17,953 nt of DNA. Source: Microcaldota archaeon (GTDB lineage: Archaea; Micrarchaeota; Micrarchaeia; Micrarchaeales; CABMGC01). The notes beneath the pieces are model-generated. The model worked only from the letters and a program-made list of their open reading frames with translations. It did no database searches and was not told the DNA's origin. Location of the stretch: contig DAHVAU010000039.1 of NCBI GenBank assembly GCA_027314465.1, positions 1 to 17,953 on the forward strand. Reading direction: 5' to 3'. Positions 1 to 5,953 of the stretch are shown here, one piece after another. The first letter of the stretch is position 1; each line of letters begins with the position of its first letter. Both the position numbers and the translations under genes were made by a program.

Positions 1-1
1 A

Positions 2-130
2 GGAGTTGTAGGGATATTATCATCCTTAGGATACGACATTATTCCGTTCTTGAGCACAGGAGCATATTTCAGCCTTGCAAATTCAGCTTTCATCTCAATA
101 ATCGGAATTCTTCTGATAAAGTTGGCATAG
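2..130 (+). CDS. C-terminal end of an unidentified membrane protein (5' part outside window)
   Basis: An open frame runs from the window edge to a TAG at 128-130 and encodes 42 residues. The translation is dominated by hydrophobic stretches (starting GVVGILSSLGYDIIPF, ending with the segment FISIIGILLIKLA), which look like the last one or two membrane helices of an integral membrane protein. The other open frame here (ending at 186) gives an unconvincing mixed-charge sequence. No family can be named from so short a piece. The gene runs toward the tRNA-repeat-bounded island, and its stop lies 29 nt before the first copy of the direct repeat, so it may be resident chromosome next to the insertion or part of an older insertion. 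Confidence 0.5.
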   Translation, partial: GVVGILSSLGYDIIPFLSTGAYFSLANSAFISIIGILLIKLA

Positions 131-159
131 TATTCGATTTCTATGGGATTAGGTATCTC

Positions 160-173
160 AATGGAGGCACAGG
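160..173. repeat. 14-bp direct repeat, distal copy of the tRNA-Val 3' end (att-like)
   Basis: The sequence aatggaggcacagg is identical to 1174-1187, where it forms the last 11 nt of the tRNA-Val gene (as read on the plus strand) plus three flanking bases. Beyond the core the two copies share gtcg one base out of register (gtcg at 177-180; gtcg at 1190-1193), so the ancestral repeat may have been longer. Direct repeats of a tRNA 3' end are the usual outcome of integration by tyrosine recombinases. No integrase gene is visible between the copies. Confidence 0.6.
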
Positions 174-242
174 AATGTCGCCGTAAATGCACCTGTAAAA
201 CCTCGGTATTTGCTGGTAAAAGCCGTTTTTAATGCCTGCTAG

Positions 243-260
243 TATTTAATATCTTATAAC
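243..260 (+). promoter_or_regulatory. Candidate TATA region for the nucleotidyltransferase-fold gene
   Basis: Two overlapping AT-rich elements, tatttaat (243-250) and cttataac (253-260), lie about 15-30 bp before the ATG at 275. The first is about 28 bp from the start codon, the distance seen elsewhere in this window for leaderless or nearly leaderless genes. There is no Shine-Dalgarno motif before this ATG, which fits a leaderless mRNA. Confidence 0.4.
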
Positions 261-274
261 CTCTATAGTCAGTT

Positions 275-898
275 ATGGAAATCATATTCTCCAAAAGCAA
301 CATAATGCTTAATCAGAAAGAAATTACCACTTTAGATAAATTAGTCATTAAGTTCATTGAGGTCATGGGCAACGTTGACTATGTAATAGTTAGTGGCTAC
401 ATAGCAATCTTTTTCGGAAGGATAAGGGGTACAGAAGATATCGATATACTACTAAACAAGATGGACATAAAACGAGTCGAAGAACTACACGTAAGACTTC
501 TAAAACGCGGATTTGAGCCTGTAAACAACGTAGAAAATGCTAAAGATGCATACGATCTACTTTCTGAGGGATCGTCCCTACGATATTCTGAGAAAGGAAC
601 TTGGGCGCCTAACTTTGAGCTAAAGTTCGTCAAGAAGCCTCTTGACAGGCACACTATGGACAACAAGATTAAAGTTACATTTAACGATAAATACTCAATG
701 TACATATCTCCCATAGAACTGCAAGTCGCATTCAAGCTATGGTTAGGCAGCGATAAGGATTACGAAGATGCGCGATACATTTATAATATTTTTAAGGCAT
801 ATATTGATGTCAAAAAATTAAATGGATCCATATCCGAACTTCACGTAAAGAAAGAAGTCGTAAAGAAGGTATTGGGCGAATTAAATGAAACAAAATAG
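275..898 (+). CDS. Nucleotidyltransferase-fold protein (AbiEii/MNT-like), possible toxin-antitoxin component
   Basis: The 207-residue protein has the hallmark of the minimal/AbiEii-type nucleotidyltransferase fold: SGYIAIFFGRIRGTEDIDIL at residues 40-59, with the G41-Y42 turn and the two metal-binding acidic residues D55 and D57. E115 in the strand NFELKF is a plausible third carboxylate. The stretch ISPIELQVAFKLWLGSDKDYED (residues 144-165, here split as ISPIELQVAFKL and GSDKDYED) resembles the helical region that follows the catalytic sheet in AbiEii-like proteins. Members are known as toxins, tRNA-modifying nucleotidyltransferases or uncharacterised archaeal proteins; which applies here is unknown. 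The gene overlaps the next by 14 nt, so the pair is translationally coupled. It is far more AT-rich than the chromosome around it (hand count of 301-360: 15 of 60 G/C), which suggests horizontal acquisition. A later start at Met11 is possible. Confidence 0.75.
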   Translation: MEIIFSKSNIMLNQKEITTLDKLVIKFIEVMGNVDYVIVSGYIAIFFGRIRGTEDIDILLNKMDIKRVEELHVRLLKRGFEPVNNVENAKDAYDLLSEGSSLRYSEKGTWAPNFELKFVKKPLDRHTMDNKIKVTFNDKYSMYISPIELQVAFKLWLGSDKDYEDARYIYNIFKAYIDVKKLNGSISELHVKKEVVKKVLGELNETK

Positions 899-1076
899 CA
901 TTCTAACTGGTCTGAAGGAGACAAAAGAGCTCAACCTTAGAAACAATTTTGAGTACATTGATGCATATTCCGATTATGTAAAAAAGACGGACAACAAGAT
1001 CTGGAGCAGAGGGCAGAAGAGATTTCTAGACATTTTGTACGCCAAAAAAAGAAGATCAAAGAAAACACAACTTTAA
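885..1076 (+). CDS. Small basic protein, partner of the nucleotidyltransferase-fold gene
   Basis: This 63-residue protein starts at the ATG at 885, inside the last codons of the upstream gene (14-nt overlap, +1 frame). It is rich in Lys and Arg, especially at the C-terminus (YAKKRRSKK), with a central stretch EYIDAYSDYVKK followed by WSRGQKRFLDILY (WSRGQ starting at residue 41). No membrane segment or signal peptide is present. I do not recognise the family. The overlap and shared AT-rich composition make it very probably co-expressed with, and a likely partner of, the upstream protein. It is the size of many antitoxins, but nothing in the sequence proves that role; a small nucleic-acid-binding protein is an alternative. 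Confidence 0.7.
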   Translation: MKQNSILTGLKETKELNLRNNFEYIDAYSDYVKKTDNKIWSRGQKRFLDILYAKKRRSKKTQL

Positions 1077-1173
1077 TTCCATTAAACTAAAAAGGCATGG
1101 AATTGAACCCAACGATTTTGTCGAGGATATTAGTTTTTCTGCAAAAGCGCCTCTCGACTACAAATCCTGTGAT

Positions 1174-1187
1174 AATGGAGGCACAGG
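1174..1187. repeat. 14-bp direct repeat, tRNA-proximal copy (att-like)
   Basis: This is the second copy of aatggaggcacagg. It comprises the last 11 nt of the tRNA-Val gene (1177-1187 as read on the plus strand) plus three bases beyond the acceptor end. Together with the copy at 160-173 it bounds a segment of about 1 kb carrying the two AT-rich genes. The intact tRNA lies on the outside, as expected when an element restores the tRNA 3' end on insertion. Confidence 0.6.
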
Positions 1188-1246
1188 GAGTCGAACCCAG
1201 ACCTCTACCGTGTAAGGGTAGCGTCCTACCGCTAGACTATGCCTCC
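1177..1246 (-). tRNA. tRNA-Val (anticodon UAC)
   Basis: Read on the minus strand this 70-nt sequence folds as a full cloverleaf: acceptor GGAGGCA/TGCCTCC, D stem GTCT/GGAC with loop AGCGGTA, anticodon stem CTACC/GGTAG enclosing CTTACAC (anticodon TAC, valine), a four-base variable loop AGGT, and T arm CTGGG-TTCGACT-CCCTG. The T stem carries a U-U opposition at its second pair. CCA is not encoded. There is no intron. G1 of the tRNA is the final G of the TAG stop codon of the upstream aminotransferase, so the tRNA is probably cut out of a shared transcript. Its 3' end is repeated at 160-173. Confidence 0.95.
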
Positions 1247-2457
1247 TACTTAGAATACCTTGACAAGAATTTATCTATCTTTCTGACTGCTACTCTGAGC
1301 GTCTCTTGCGGAGCCAGAGACACTATCCTGATGTGGCCAGGAGCGCCGAAGCCCGATCCGTCGGTTACGTATACATGTTCCTCTTCCAAGAGCTTCCTTA
1401 CAAGCTCGGTGTCGCTCTTGAACTTCAGTGCGTCCATATTCAGACGCGGAAAGACATAGAACGCCCCAGATGGCCTTGCGGCCTTCATGTACTTGCTCTG
1501 ATTGACAAGATCCGTAGCCAGGTTGGCGCGCTTTGCTATCTCTCGCACCATTTTCACAGTGTCCTTTGCATGCTGCGCCTTGTCGTTTACAGCCTTGGCG
1601 AATGCGTACTGTGCAGGCGTGTTTGCGCACAGCCTCATCTTTGCGTAGTCCATTAGCTTAGCCAACAGCTCCCTTGAGTATCTTCCGCAGTCCGGTATTA
1701 TGGCATACCCTATCCTTAATCCAGGAGCGTCAAAGCTCTTTGACGCCCCGCCAAGTATCACTGCAGGTATTCCCTTTGCCACCTCCGACATGCTTGTGAA
1801 CCTTGCGCCGTTGTAGATTATCTCATCGTAGATCTCATCGCTCATTATAAGCAGGTCGTTATCCTTGGCCACTTCGGCCAGTTCCGAAAGCTCCTTTCTG
1901 CTCATAACTGTGCCAAGGGGATTGCTTGGATTGGAGAATATGATGTACCTTGCCTTGCCCCTCGCGCCATAGAGTGCTTTGCGCAGCCTGTCCGGATCCA
2001 CCCTGAAGCCGCTGCTTTCATCGTAGTCAGCATAGACTGGCACTCCGCCTTCCATCTGCAGTGCAGGCACGTATAATGGGTAGTAAGGCCTTAGCACAAC
2101 TGCCCTGTCCCGAGGGTTTATCAGCATCGAGTTAAGAAACAGTATCGACTCGCTGACACCCTGCGTCACAACTATCTCATCAGGCCCTATCTCAAGGCCG
2201 TAGAGGCGCTTTTGCCTGGTAGCTATAGCTTCCCTGAGCTCCAGAACGCCGCCCGGGTAGGAATAGCCAGTTTTTCCTTCCTTTAGAACGTTTATTGAAT
2301 ACCTGATTATGTCACCAGGGGTCTTGAAATAGGCGGCAGGGTCGCCCCTGTTAAGGCTTATCACTTCTTTTCCAGATCTTGCAATCTTCTCCGCAACCTC
2401 ATCACCATCCTCTATCGCGTTTCCGGCGAACCTGCTTCTCTGTGATAGTCCAAGCAT
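1246..2457 (-). CDS. PLP-dependent aminotransferase, class I/II (aspartate/alanine aminotransferase-like)
   Basis: The 403-residue protein has the normal length and layout of fold-type I aminotransferases, which move amino groups between amino acids and 2-oxo acids in the cytoplasm. Visible landmarks are TGYSYPGG (63-70), NPSNPLG (176-182, with the Asn that contacts PLP), SDEIYDEI (206-213, with D207 for the pyridine nitrogen and Y210), the Schiff-base lysine K240 in GGASKSFDAPGLRIGY (with R248 for the PLP phosphate), and R377 in HIRIVSL, the substrate carboxylate-binding arginine. The subfamily resembles archaeal aspartate/alanine aminotransferases; substrate cannot be fixed from the sequence. 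The ATG at 2457 lies 32 bp from a TATA element (2486-2492), giving a leader of about 6 nt. The gene diverges from the FMN reductase, and its stop codon overlaps tRNA-Val by one base. Confidence 0.93.
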   Translation of the reverse strand: MLGLSQRSRFAGNAIEDGDEVAEKIARSGKEVISLNRGDPAAYFKTPGDIIRYSINVLKEGKTGYSYPGGVLELREAIATRQKRLYGLEIGPDEIVVTQGVSESILFLNSMLINPRDRAVVLRPYYPLYVPALQMEGGVPVYADYDESSGFRVDPDRLRKALYGARGKARYIIFSNPSNPLGTVMSRKELSELAEVAKDNDLLIMSDEIYDEIIYNGARFTSMSEVAKGIPAVILGGASKSFDAPGLRIGYAIIPDCGRYSRELLAKLMDYAKMRLCANTPAQYAFAKAVNDKAQHAKDTVKMVREIAKRANLATDLVNQSKYMKAARPSGAFYVFPRLNMDALKFKSDTELVRKLLEEEHVYVTDGSGFGAPGHIRIVSLAPQETLRVAVRKIDKFLSRYSK

Positions 2458-2485
2458 TTGATCGTAAAGACTTGGGCATGAATGC

Positions 2486-2492
2486 TTTTAAA
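2486..2492. promoter_or_regulatory. TATA element positioned to serve both divergent genes
   Basis: The sequence ttttaaa is centred near 2489 in the 72-bp gap between the aminotransferase (minus) and the FMN reductase (plus). A start site about 26 bp away falls near 2463 on the minus strand (6 nt before the ATG at 2457) and near 2515 on the plus strand (15 nt before the ATG at 2530, with a GGTGG motif between). No second TATA candidate is evident in the gap. Confidence 0.5.
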
Positions 2493-2529
2493 CTGTTTAG
2501 GCCAATATGCGATTGCTTCTGGTGGATTT

Positions 2530-3084
2530 ATGGCTGACAAGATCAGGATACTTGGATTCGGAGGTAGTTTCAGGAAGGGATCGTACACCAAGGCGCTTCT
2601 CTACGCAGCCGTGGAACTCTTGCCTGAGAATGCAGAGCTTGAGATATTCGACATCTCAGAAATCCCGATGTTCAACCAGGACCTTGAGAATGACCAGCCT
2701 GCAGAGGTAAGGAGATTCAGGGATGCTATAAGAGCTGCAGACGCAGTGCTGATATCTACGCCAGAGTACAACTACTCCGTGCCAGGCTTTCTGAAAAACG
2801 CCATAGACTGGGCATCAAGACCGCAATCCAGCAATCCTTTCGATGACAAGCCTGTTGCAATAATGGGCGGAGGAGGAGCGATTGCAGGTTCGAGGGCGCA
2901 ATACCATCTCAGGCAGATAATGGTATTTCTGAATGCGCGCCTGGTCAACAAACCTGAAGTGATGGTGCCTTTCATGAAGGAAAAGATAGACGCACAGGGA
3001 AGGGTCATTGACCAGACAACGCGCAGTAGGATAGCAGAACTGCTTGCTGCGCTGGTTGCGTGGACTGTGAGGCTGAAGAAATAG
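2530..3084 (+). CDS. NADPH-dependent FMN reductase / quinone reductase (flavodoxin-like fold)
   Basis: The 184-residue protein belongs to the NADPH-dependent FMN reductase family (ChrR/azoreductase-type), cytoplasmic flavoproteins that pass two electrons from NAD(P)H to quinones, azo dyes or metal ions. The FMN phosphate loop is GSFRKGS at residues 12-18, the second flavin-binding motif is TPEYNYSVPGFLKNAIDW at 77-94, and a glycine-rich loop MGGGGAIAGSRAQ spans 112-124. The open frame extends upstream to an ATG at 2482, but the start at 2530 is preferred: it puts the fold at the usual distance from the N-terminus, has a GGTGG Shine-Dalgarno at 2521-2525, and lies after the predicted transcription start near 2515. 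Its stop codon abuts the Dph6 stop with no base between them (tagcta). It may act in redox or oxidant defence; the natural acceptor is unknown. Confidence 0.9.
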   Translation: MADKIRILGFGGSFRKGSYTKALLYAAVELLPENAELEIFDISEIPMFNQDLENDQPAEVRRFRDAIRAADAVLISTPEYNYSVPGFLKNAIDWASRPQSSNPFDDKPVAIMGGGGAIAGSRAQYHLRQIMVFLNARLVNKPEVMVPFMKEKIDAQGRVIDQTTRSRIAELLAALVAWTVRLKK

Positions 3085-3753
3085 CTACTTCTGCACCAGC
3101 CTTGCATCTTCTATGAGGAACATGCCCCTGTCCCCCTTCCACTCCTTGCTTGACCTTACTATCTCTATGCGCTGCCTGAACAGTGGTGCGTCCAGCACGA
3201 AGCTCTCCGCCTCGCCTCCCTCGAACAGCATGTTTATTCCATATCTCTTGTTTAGGTCCTCAAGCCTTGATATCATATTCTGGTCTATCCTTGCGCCGAG
3301 CATCGTTTCGTCCATGCCCTCAGCGGCAACTGCAGTTATTATAGCATTGAAGTCACTAGCTATCTCATCAAGCTCCACCTTTGGCTCTATGTGCCAGAGC
3401 GGAGCGAGATGCTCTATGCCAAGCTTGCTTGCAAGATCATTGACTCTGTCACCCTGGTACCTGCTGTACGTTGCGCCAGTCACGAGAGTCTTCACATTGT
3501 TGTCCCTGAGAACGCGCTCAAGATCCTTGAGTTCCTCCTCCTTCTTGCCCTCGGTCTGGGCGAACACCTGCCTTATCCCCATAGACTGCGCCTGCAGCGC
3601 GGTGAGCCTGACGTTGGGGTAATGGAACATGTAGCTCTCTGCGCTCTTTGTGATCATGGATATGAGCAGATCTATCTTCACTCCGAGCTTCACGGCCTTG
3701 TGCAGTGCGAGTGTTGAGTCCTTTCCTCCGCTTAGAAGGCATGCGTTAGTCAT
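3085..3753 (-). CDS. dph6: Diphthine-ammonia ligase Dph6 (PP-loop ATP pyrophosphatase)
   Basis: The 222-residue protein matches the archaeal/eukaryotic Dph6 family, which performs the last step of diphthamide synthesis, amidating the modified histidine of elongation factor 2 with ATP and ammonium. The PP-loop is SGGKDS at residues 8-13. Family-typical blocks follow: MFHYPNVRLTALQAQSMGI (42-60), TGATYSRYQGDRV (92-104) and, near the end, EGGEAESFVLDAPLF (178-192). Length is standard for the single-domain archaeal form. I chose the ATG at 3753 because the PP-loop normally starts within a few residues of the N-terminus and a GGGG run precedes it; the ATG at 3765 (four residues longer) is the alternative. 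It sits 47 nt (35 nt with the longer start) after ATP synthase subunit D on the same strand with no clear promoter between, so it is probably the last gene of that operon. Confidence 0.92.
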   Translation of the reverse strand: MTNACLLSGGKDSTLALHKAVKLGVKIDLLISMITKSAESYMFHYPNVRLTALQAQSMGIRQVFAQTEGKKEEELKDLERVLRDNNVKTLVTGATYSRYQGDRVNDLASKLGIEHLAPLWHIEPKVELDEIASDFNAIITAVAAEGMDETMLGARIDQNMISRLEDLNKRYGINMLFEGGEAESFVLDAPLFRQRIEIVRSSKEWKGDRGMFLIEDARLVQK

Positions 3754-3800
3754 GATATACCCCATCTGAGTTACTGGTGAGTGGACAATCCTAGCTGCCT

Positions 3801-4442
3801 CTACTCTGCCAGCTGCGCCTCCTCAGCTGCATCTGCGGCCTCTAGCTTCTTCTTGACGTGCTTTAGCGCCGAGAACATGTCCCTGTCCATCTCGCTTAGC
3901 CTCATCGAGATGTACTTTGCCTGGTTCTGCATGCGCGGTATCACTATATAGTCAAGGGCGTTGACCCTCCTTTTTGTCTTCTCTATCTCAAGGACAAGGC
4001 GCCGCAGACCCTGCTCTCTTTGCGCAACGTCTATCATTGTGCTTATCACTCCGGCAAACGATATCCTGATGTCATCAACTGACACGTTTGTTGAGAGAAA
4101 GCTGTAATCCACTGACGCGGCCTCTTCGGCCTTGGCTATCTCAGGGACCTTCACGCCCATGATGTTCTTAACGTTCATGGTTATGGGCTTTGCTTCGCTC
4201 ATGTGCATGGCTATCTCCTCGAGCTCGAATGTGCCAACGTACGTTGAGGCTATGCCAACGGTCTTGTAGGCCTTGTGCATGAGCTCGTAGAGGTACTGCT
4301 TGTCCTTGGTGGACTGCTGGATCATCTTCATGAACTCAAGCACCAGCACCTCCCTCTTCTTCTTGAGTATGCTGTAGCCCTTCCTGGCCCTGACTATGCC
4401 CCTTCTCGGGTTTATCAGGTTTATCCTTGTGGGATTTATCAT
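3801..4442 (-). CDS. atpD: A-type ATP synthase subunit D (central stalk)
   Basis: The 213-residue protein is the long coiled-coil rotor subunit that runs through the A3B3 hexamer and transmits rotation. The diagnostic N-terminal region is present: NPTRINLINPRRGIVRARKG (residues 3-22), then LKKKREVLVLEFM, matching the family pattern PTR-x-x-L followed by L-K-x-KRD/E. The C-terminal helix includes the motif LRRLVLEIEKTKRRVNALDY and then IVIPRMQ, also typical. The ATG overlaps the subunit B stop by 4 nt (ATGA). Its Shine-Dalgarno (AAGGAGA) lies within the Arg-rich last codons of subunit B, so translation is coupled. The C-terminus ends in an acidic/alanine-rich tail (AADAAEEAQLAE). Confidence 0.96.
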   Translation of the reverse strand: MINPTRINLINPRRGIVRARKGYSILKKKREVLVLEFMKMIQQSTKDKQYLYELMHKAYKTVGIASTYVGTFELEEIAMHMSEAKPITMNVKNIMGVKVPEIAKAEEAASVDYSFLSTNVSVDDIRISFAGVISTMIDVAQREQGLRRLVLEIEKTKRRVNALDYIVIPRMQNQAKYISMRLSEMDRDMFSALKHVKKKLEAADAAEEAQLAE

Positions 4443-5944
4443 TTTCTCCTTCTCGTTATGGTTGCCTTGCGCTGCCTGCCTGAGCCGTGAGACGGATCCT
4501 TGTCGCCAGGCTTCTCGTCCTGCTGCTCAGCTTTCTTCTCTTCAATCTTTTGCGCAGCAGGCTTCCCGTGACCATGGTAGTACTTCTCTATGTATGCAGG
4601 CTTGATCCTTGTGAGCTCTGATTCAGGAAGTATTGAGAGTACGTCCCAGCCTATTGCCAGCGTGTCCTCTATCGTCCTGTCCTCATAGAAGCCCTGCTTG
4701 ATGAACCTGTTCTCGAATTCATCGCCTAACTTGAGGAACATCTTGTCAGTGTCGCTAAGCGCCTCGGCGCCCACTATAGAGCTGAGGCTCTTTGCGTCCT
4801 GCGCTCTTGCATATGCGCCGAAGAGCTGGTCCTTTACATTGCTGTGATCCTCCCTTGTCTTCCCGTCGCCTATGCCATTGGACATGAGCCTTGAGAGCGA
4901 GTTGGACGGATTCACTTCAGGGTATATGCCCTTGTTGTGAAGGTCCCTGGCCATGAATATCTGCCCCTCGGTGATGTATCCGGTGAGATCAGGGATTGGA
5001 TGCGTCACGTCGTCCCCAGGCATAGTCACCACATTGAGCTGGGTGATGCTGCCCTTGCGGCCCTTTATCACTCCTGCCCTCTCGTATATGCTTGCGAGGT
5101 CAGTATACATGTAGCCAGGATAGCCTCTTCTTCCAGGAACCTCTTCCCTTGCGCTGGACAGCTCTCTTAGGGCCTCTGCGTAGTTGGTCATGTCGTTTAG
5201 TATGACCAGCACGTGCATCCCCCGTTCGTATGCGAGGTACTCTGCAGTTGTGAGCGCTATTCTTGGCGTCAGTATTCTCTCTATGCTGGGGTCGTCTGCA
5301 AGGTTGATGAATGCTGCGGTCCTGCTCAGTGCGCCAGTCTTCCTGAACTCGGTTATGAAGTACTCGGCGTCATCGTACGTTATGCCGATGCCTGCGAAGA
5401 CCACTGCGAATCCCTCATTGGACTTCTTCACCTTGGCCTGCCTTGTTATCTGCGCAGTGAGCTCGTTGTGGGACAGCCCTGAACCAGAGAATAGCGGAAG
5501 CTTCTGCCCTCTTACCAGAGTGTTCATCCCGTCTATCGTAGATATGCCGGTCTCTATGAAGTCGCTTGGCATCGCCCTTGATACTGGATTTATGGGCTCT
5601 CCGTTTATGTCCCTCTTCTCCTTGAACGACACTGCAGACTTGACGTCCCTTGGCCTCCCCTGGCCGTCAAATATCCTTCCCAGCATATCCTCGCTTACCC
5701 CTATCGTGAACGTCTCGCCAAGGAAGCTCACAGAGGTCTTGTCTATGTTTATCCCGTCAGTAGGACCGAAGACCTGCACTACGGCGTGCCTGCTCGTGGT
5801 CTCGAGCACCTGGCCGAGCCTGGACTCGCCGCTAGGCAACCTTATCCTGACTCTCTCGTTGTACGACGCCGTTCCCACCTTTCCTACCACCACAAGCGGC
5901 CCGGCGACGCTTTCTATCGTGCTATAATTTACTTCGAATTTCAT
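4439..5944 (-). CDS. atpB: A-type ATP synthase subunit B (regulatory/non-catalytic)
   Basis: The 501-residue protein is the non-catalytic partner of subunit A in the A3B3 head. It has the degenerate P-loop LFSGSGLSHNEL (151-162) instead of a Walker A, the block LAYERGMHVLVILNDMTNYA (238-257), EEVPGRRGYPGYMYTDLASI (267-286), and the signature region NPSNSLSRLM (345-354) with R352. Homologues end soon after the helix corresponding to IKPAYIEKYY (447-456); here about 43 more residues follow, low in complexity, first acidic/lysine-rich, then ending RKATITRRRK. That tail is unusual. The start has a GTGAT Shine-Dalgarno upstream; the gap to subunit A is 9 nt and the D gene overlaps by 4 nt. Confidence 0.96.
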   Translation of the reverse strand: MKFEVNYSTIESVAGPLVVVGKVGTASYNERVRIRLPSGESRLGQVLETTSRHAVVQVFGPTDGINIDKTSVSFLGETFTIGVSEDMLGRIFDGQGRPRDVKSAVSFKEKRDINGEPINPVSRAMPSDFIETGISTIDGMNTLVRGQKLPLFSGSGLSHNELTAQITRQAKVKKSNEGFAVVFAGIGITYDDAEYFITEFRKTGALSRTAAFINLADDPSIERILTPRIALTTAEYLAYERGMHVLVILNDMTNYAEALRELSSAREEVPGRRGYPGYMYTDLASIYERAGVIKGRKGSITQLNVVTMPGDDVTHPIPDLTGYITEGQIFMARDLHNKGIYPEVNPSNSLSRLMSNGIGDGKTREDHSNVKDQLFGAYARAQDAKSLSSIVGAEALSDTDKMFLKLGDEFENRFIKQGFYEDRTIEDTLAIGWDVLSILPESELTRIKPAYIEKYYHGHGKPAAQKIEEKKAEQQDEKPGDKDPSHGSGRQRKATITRRRK

Positions 5945-5953
5945 TGTATCACA

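Noticed and set aside
1097..1459. 120-residue plus-strand open frame over tRNA-Val and the aminotransferase end
   Set aside because: It reads through the antisense of a tRNA and of the conserved aminotransferase C-terminus; no coding evidence of its own.
5184..5927. 247-residue open frame antisense to ATP synthase subunit B
   Set aside because: The translation lacks family features and is Ser/Thr/Pro-rich, as expected from reading a GC-rich gene backwards. The minus-strand frame is unmistakably subunit B.
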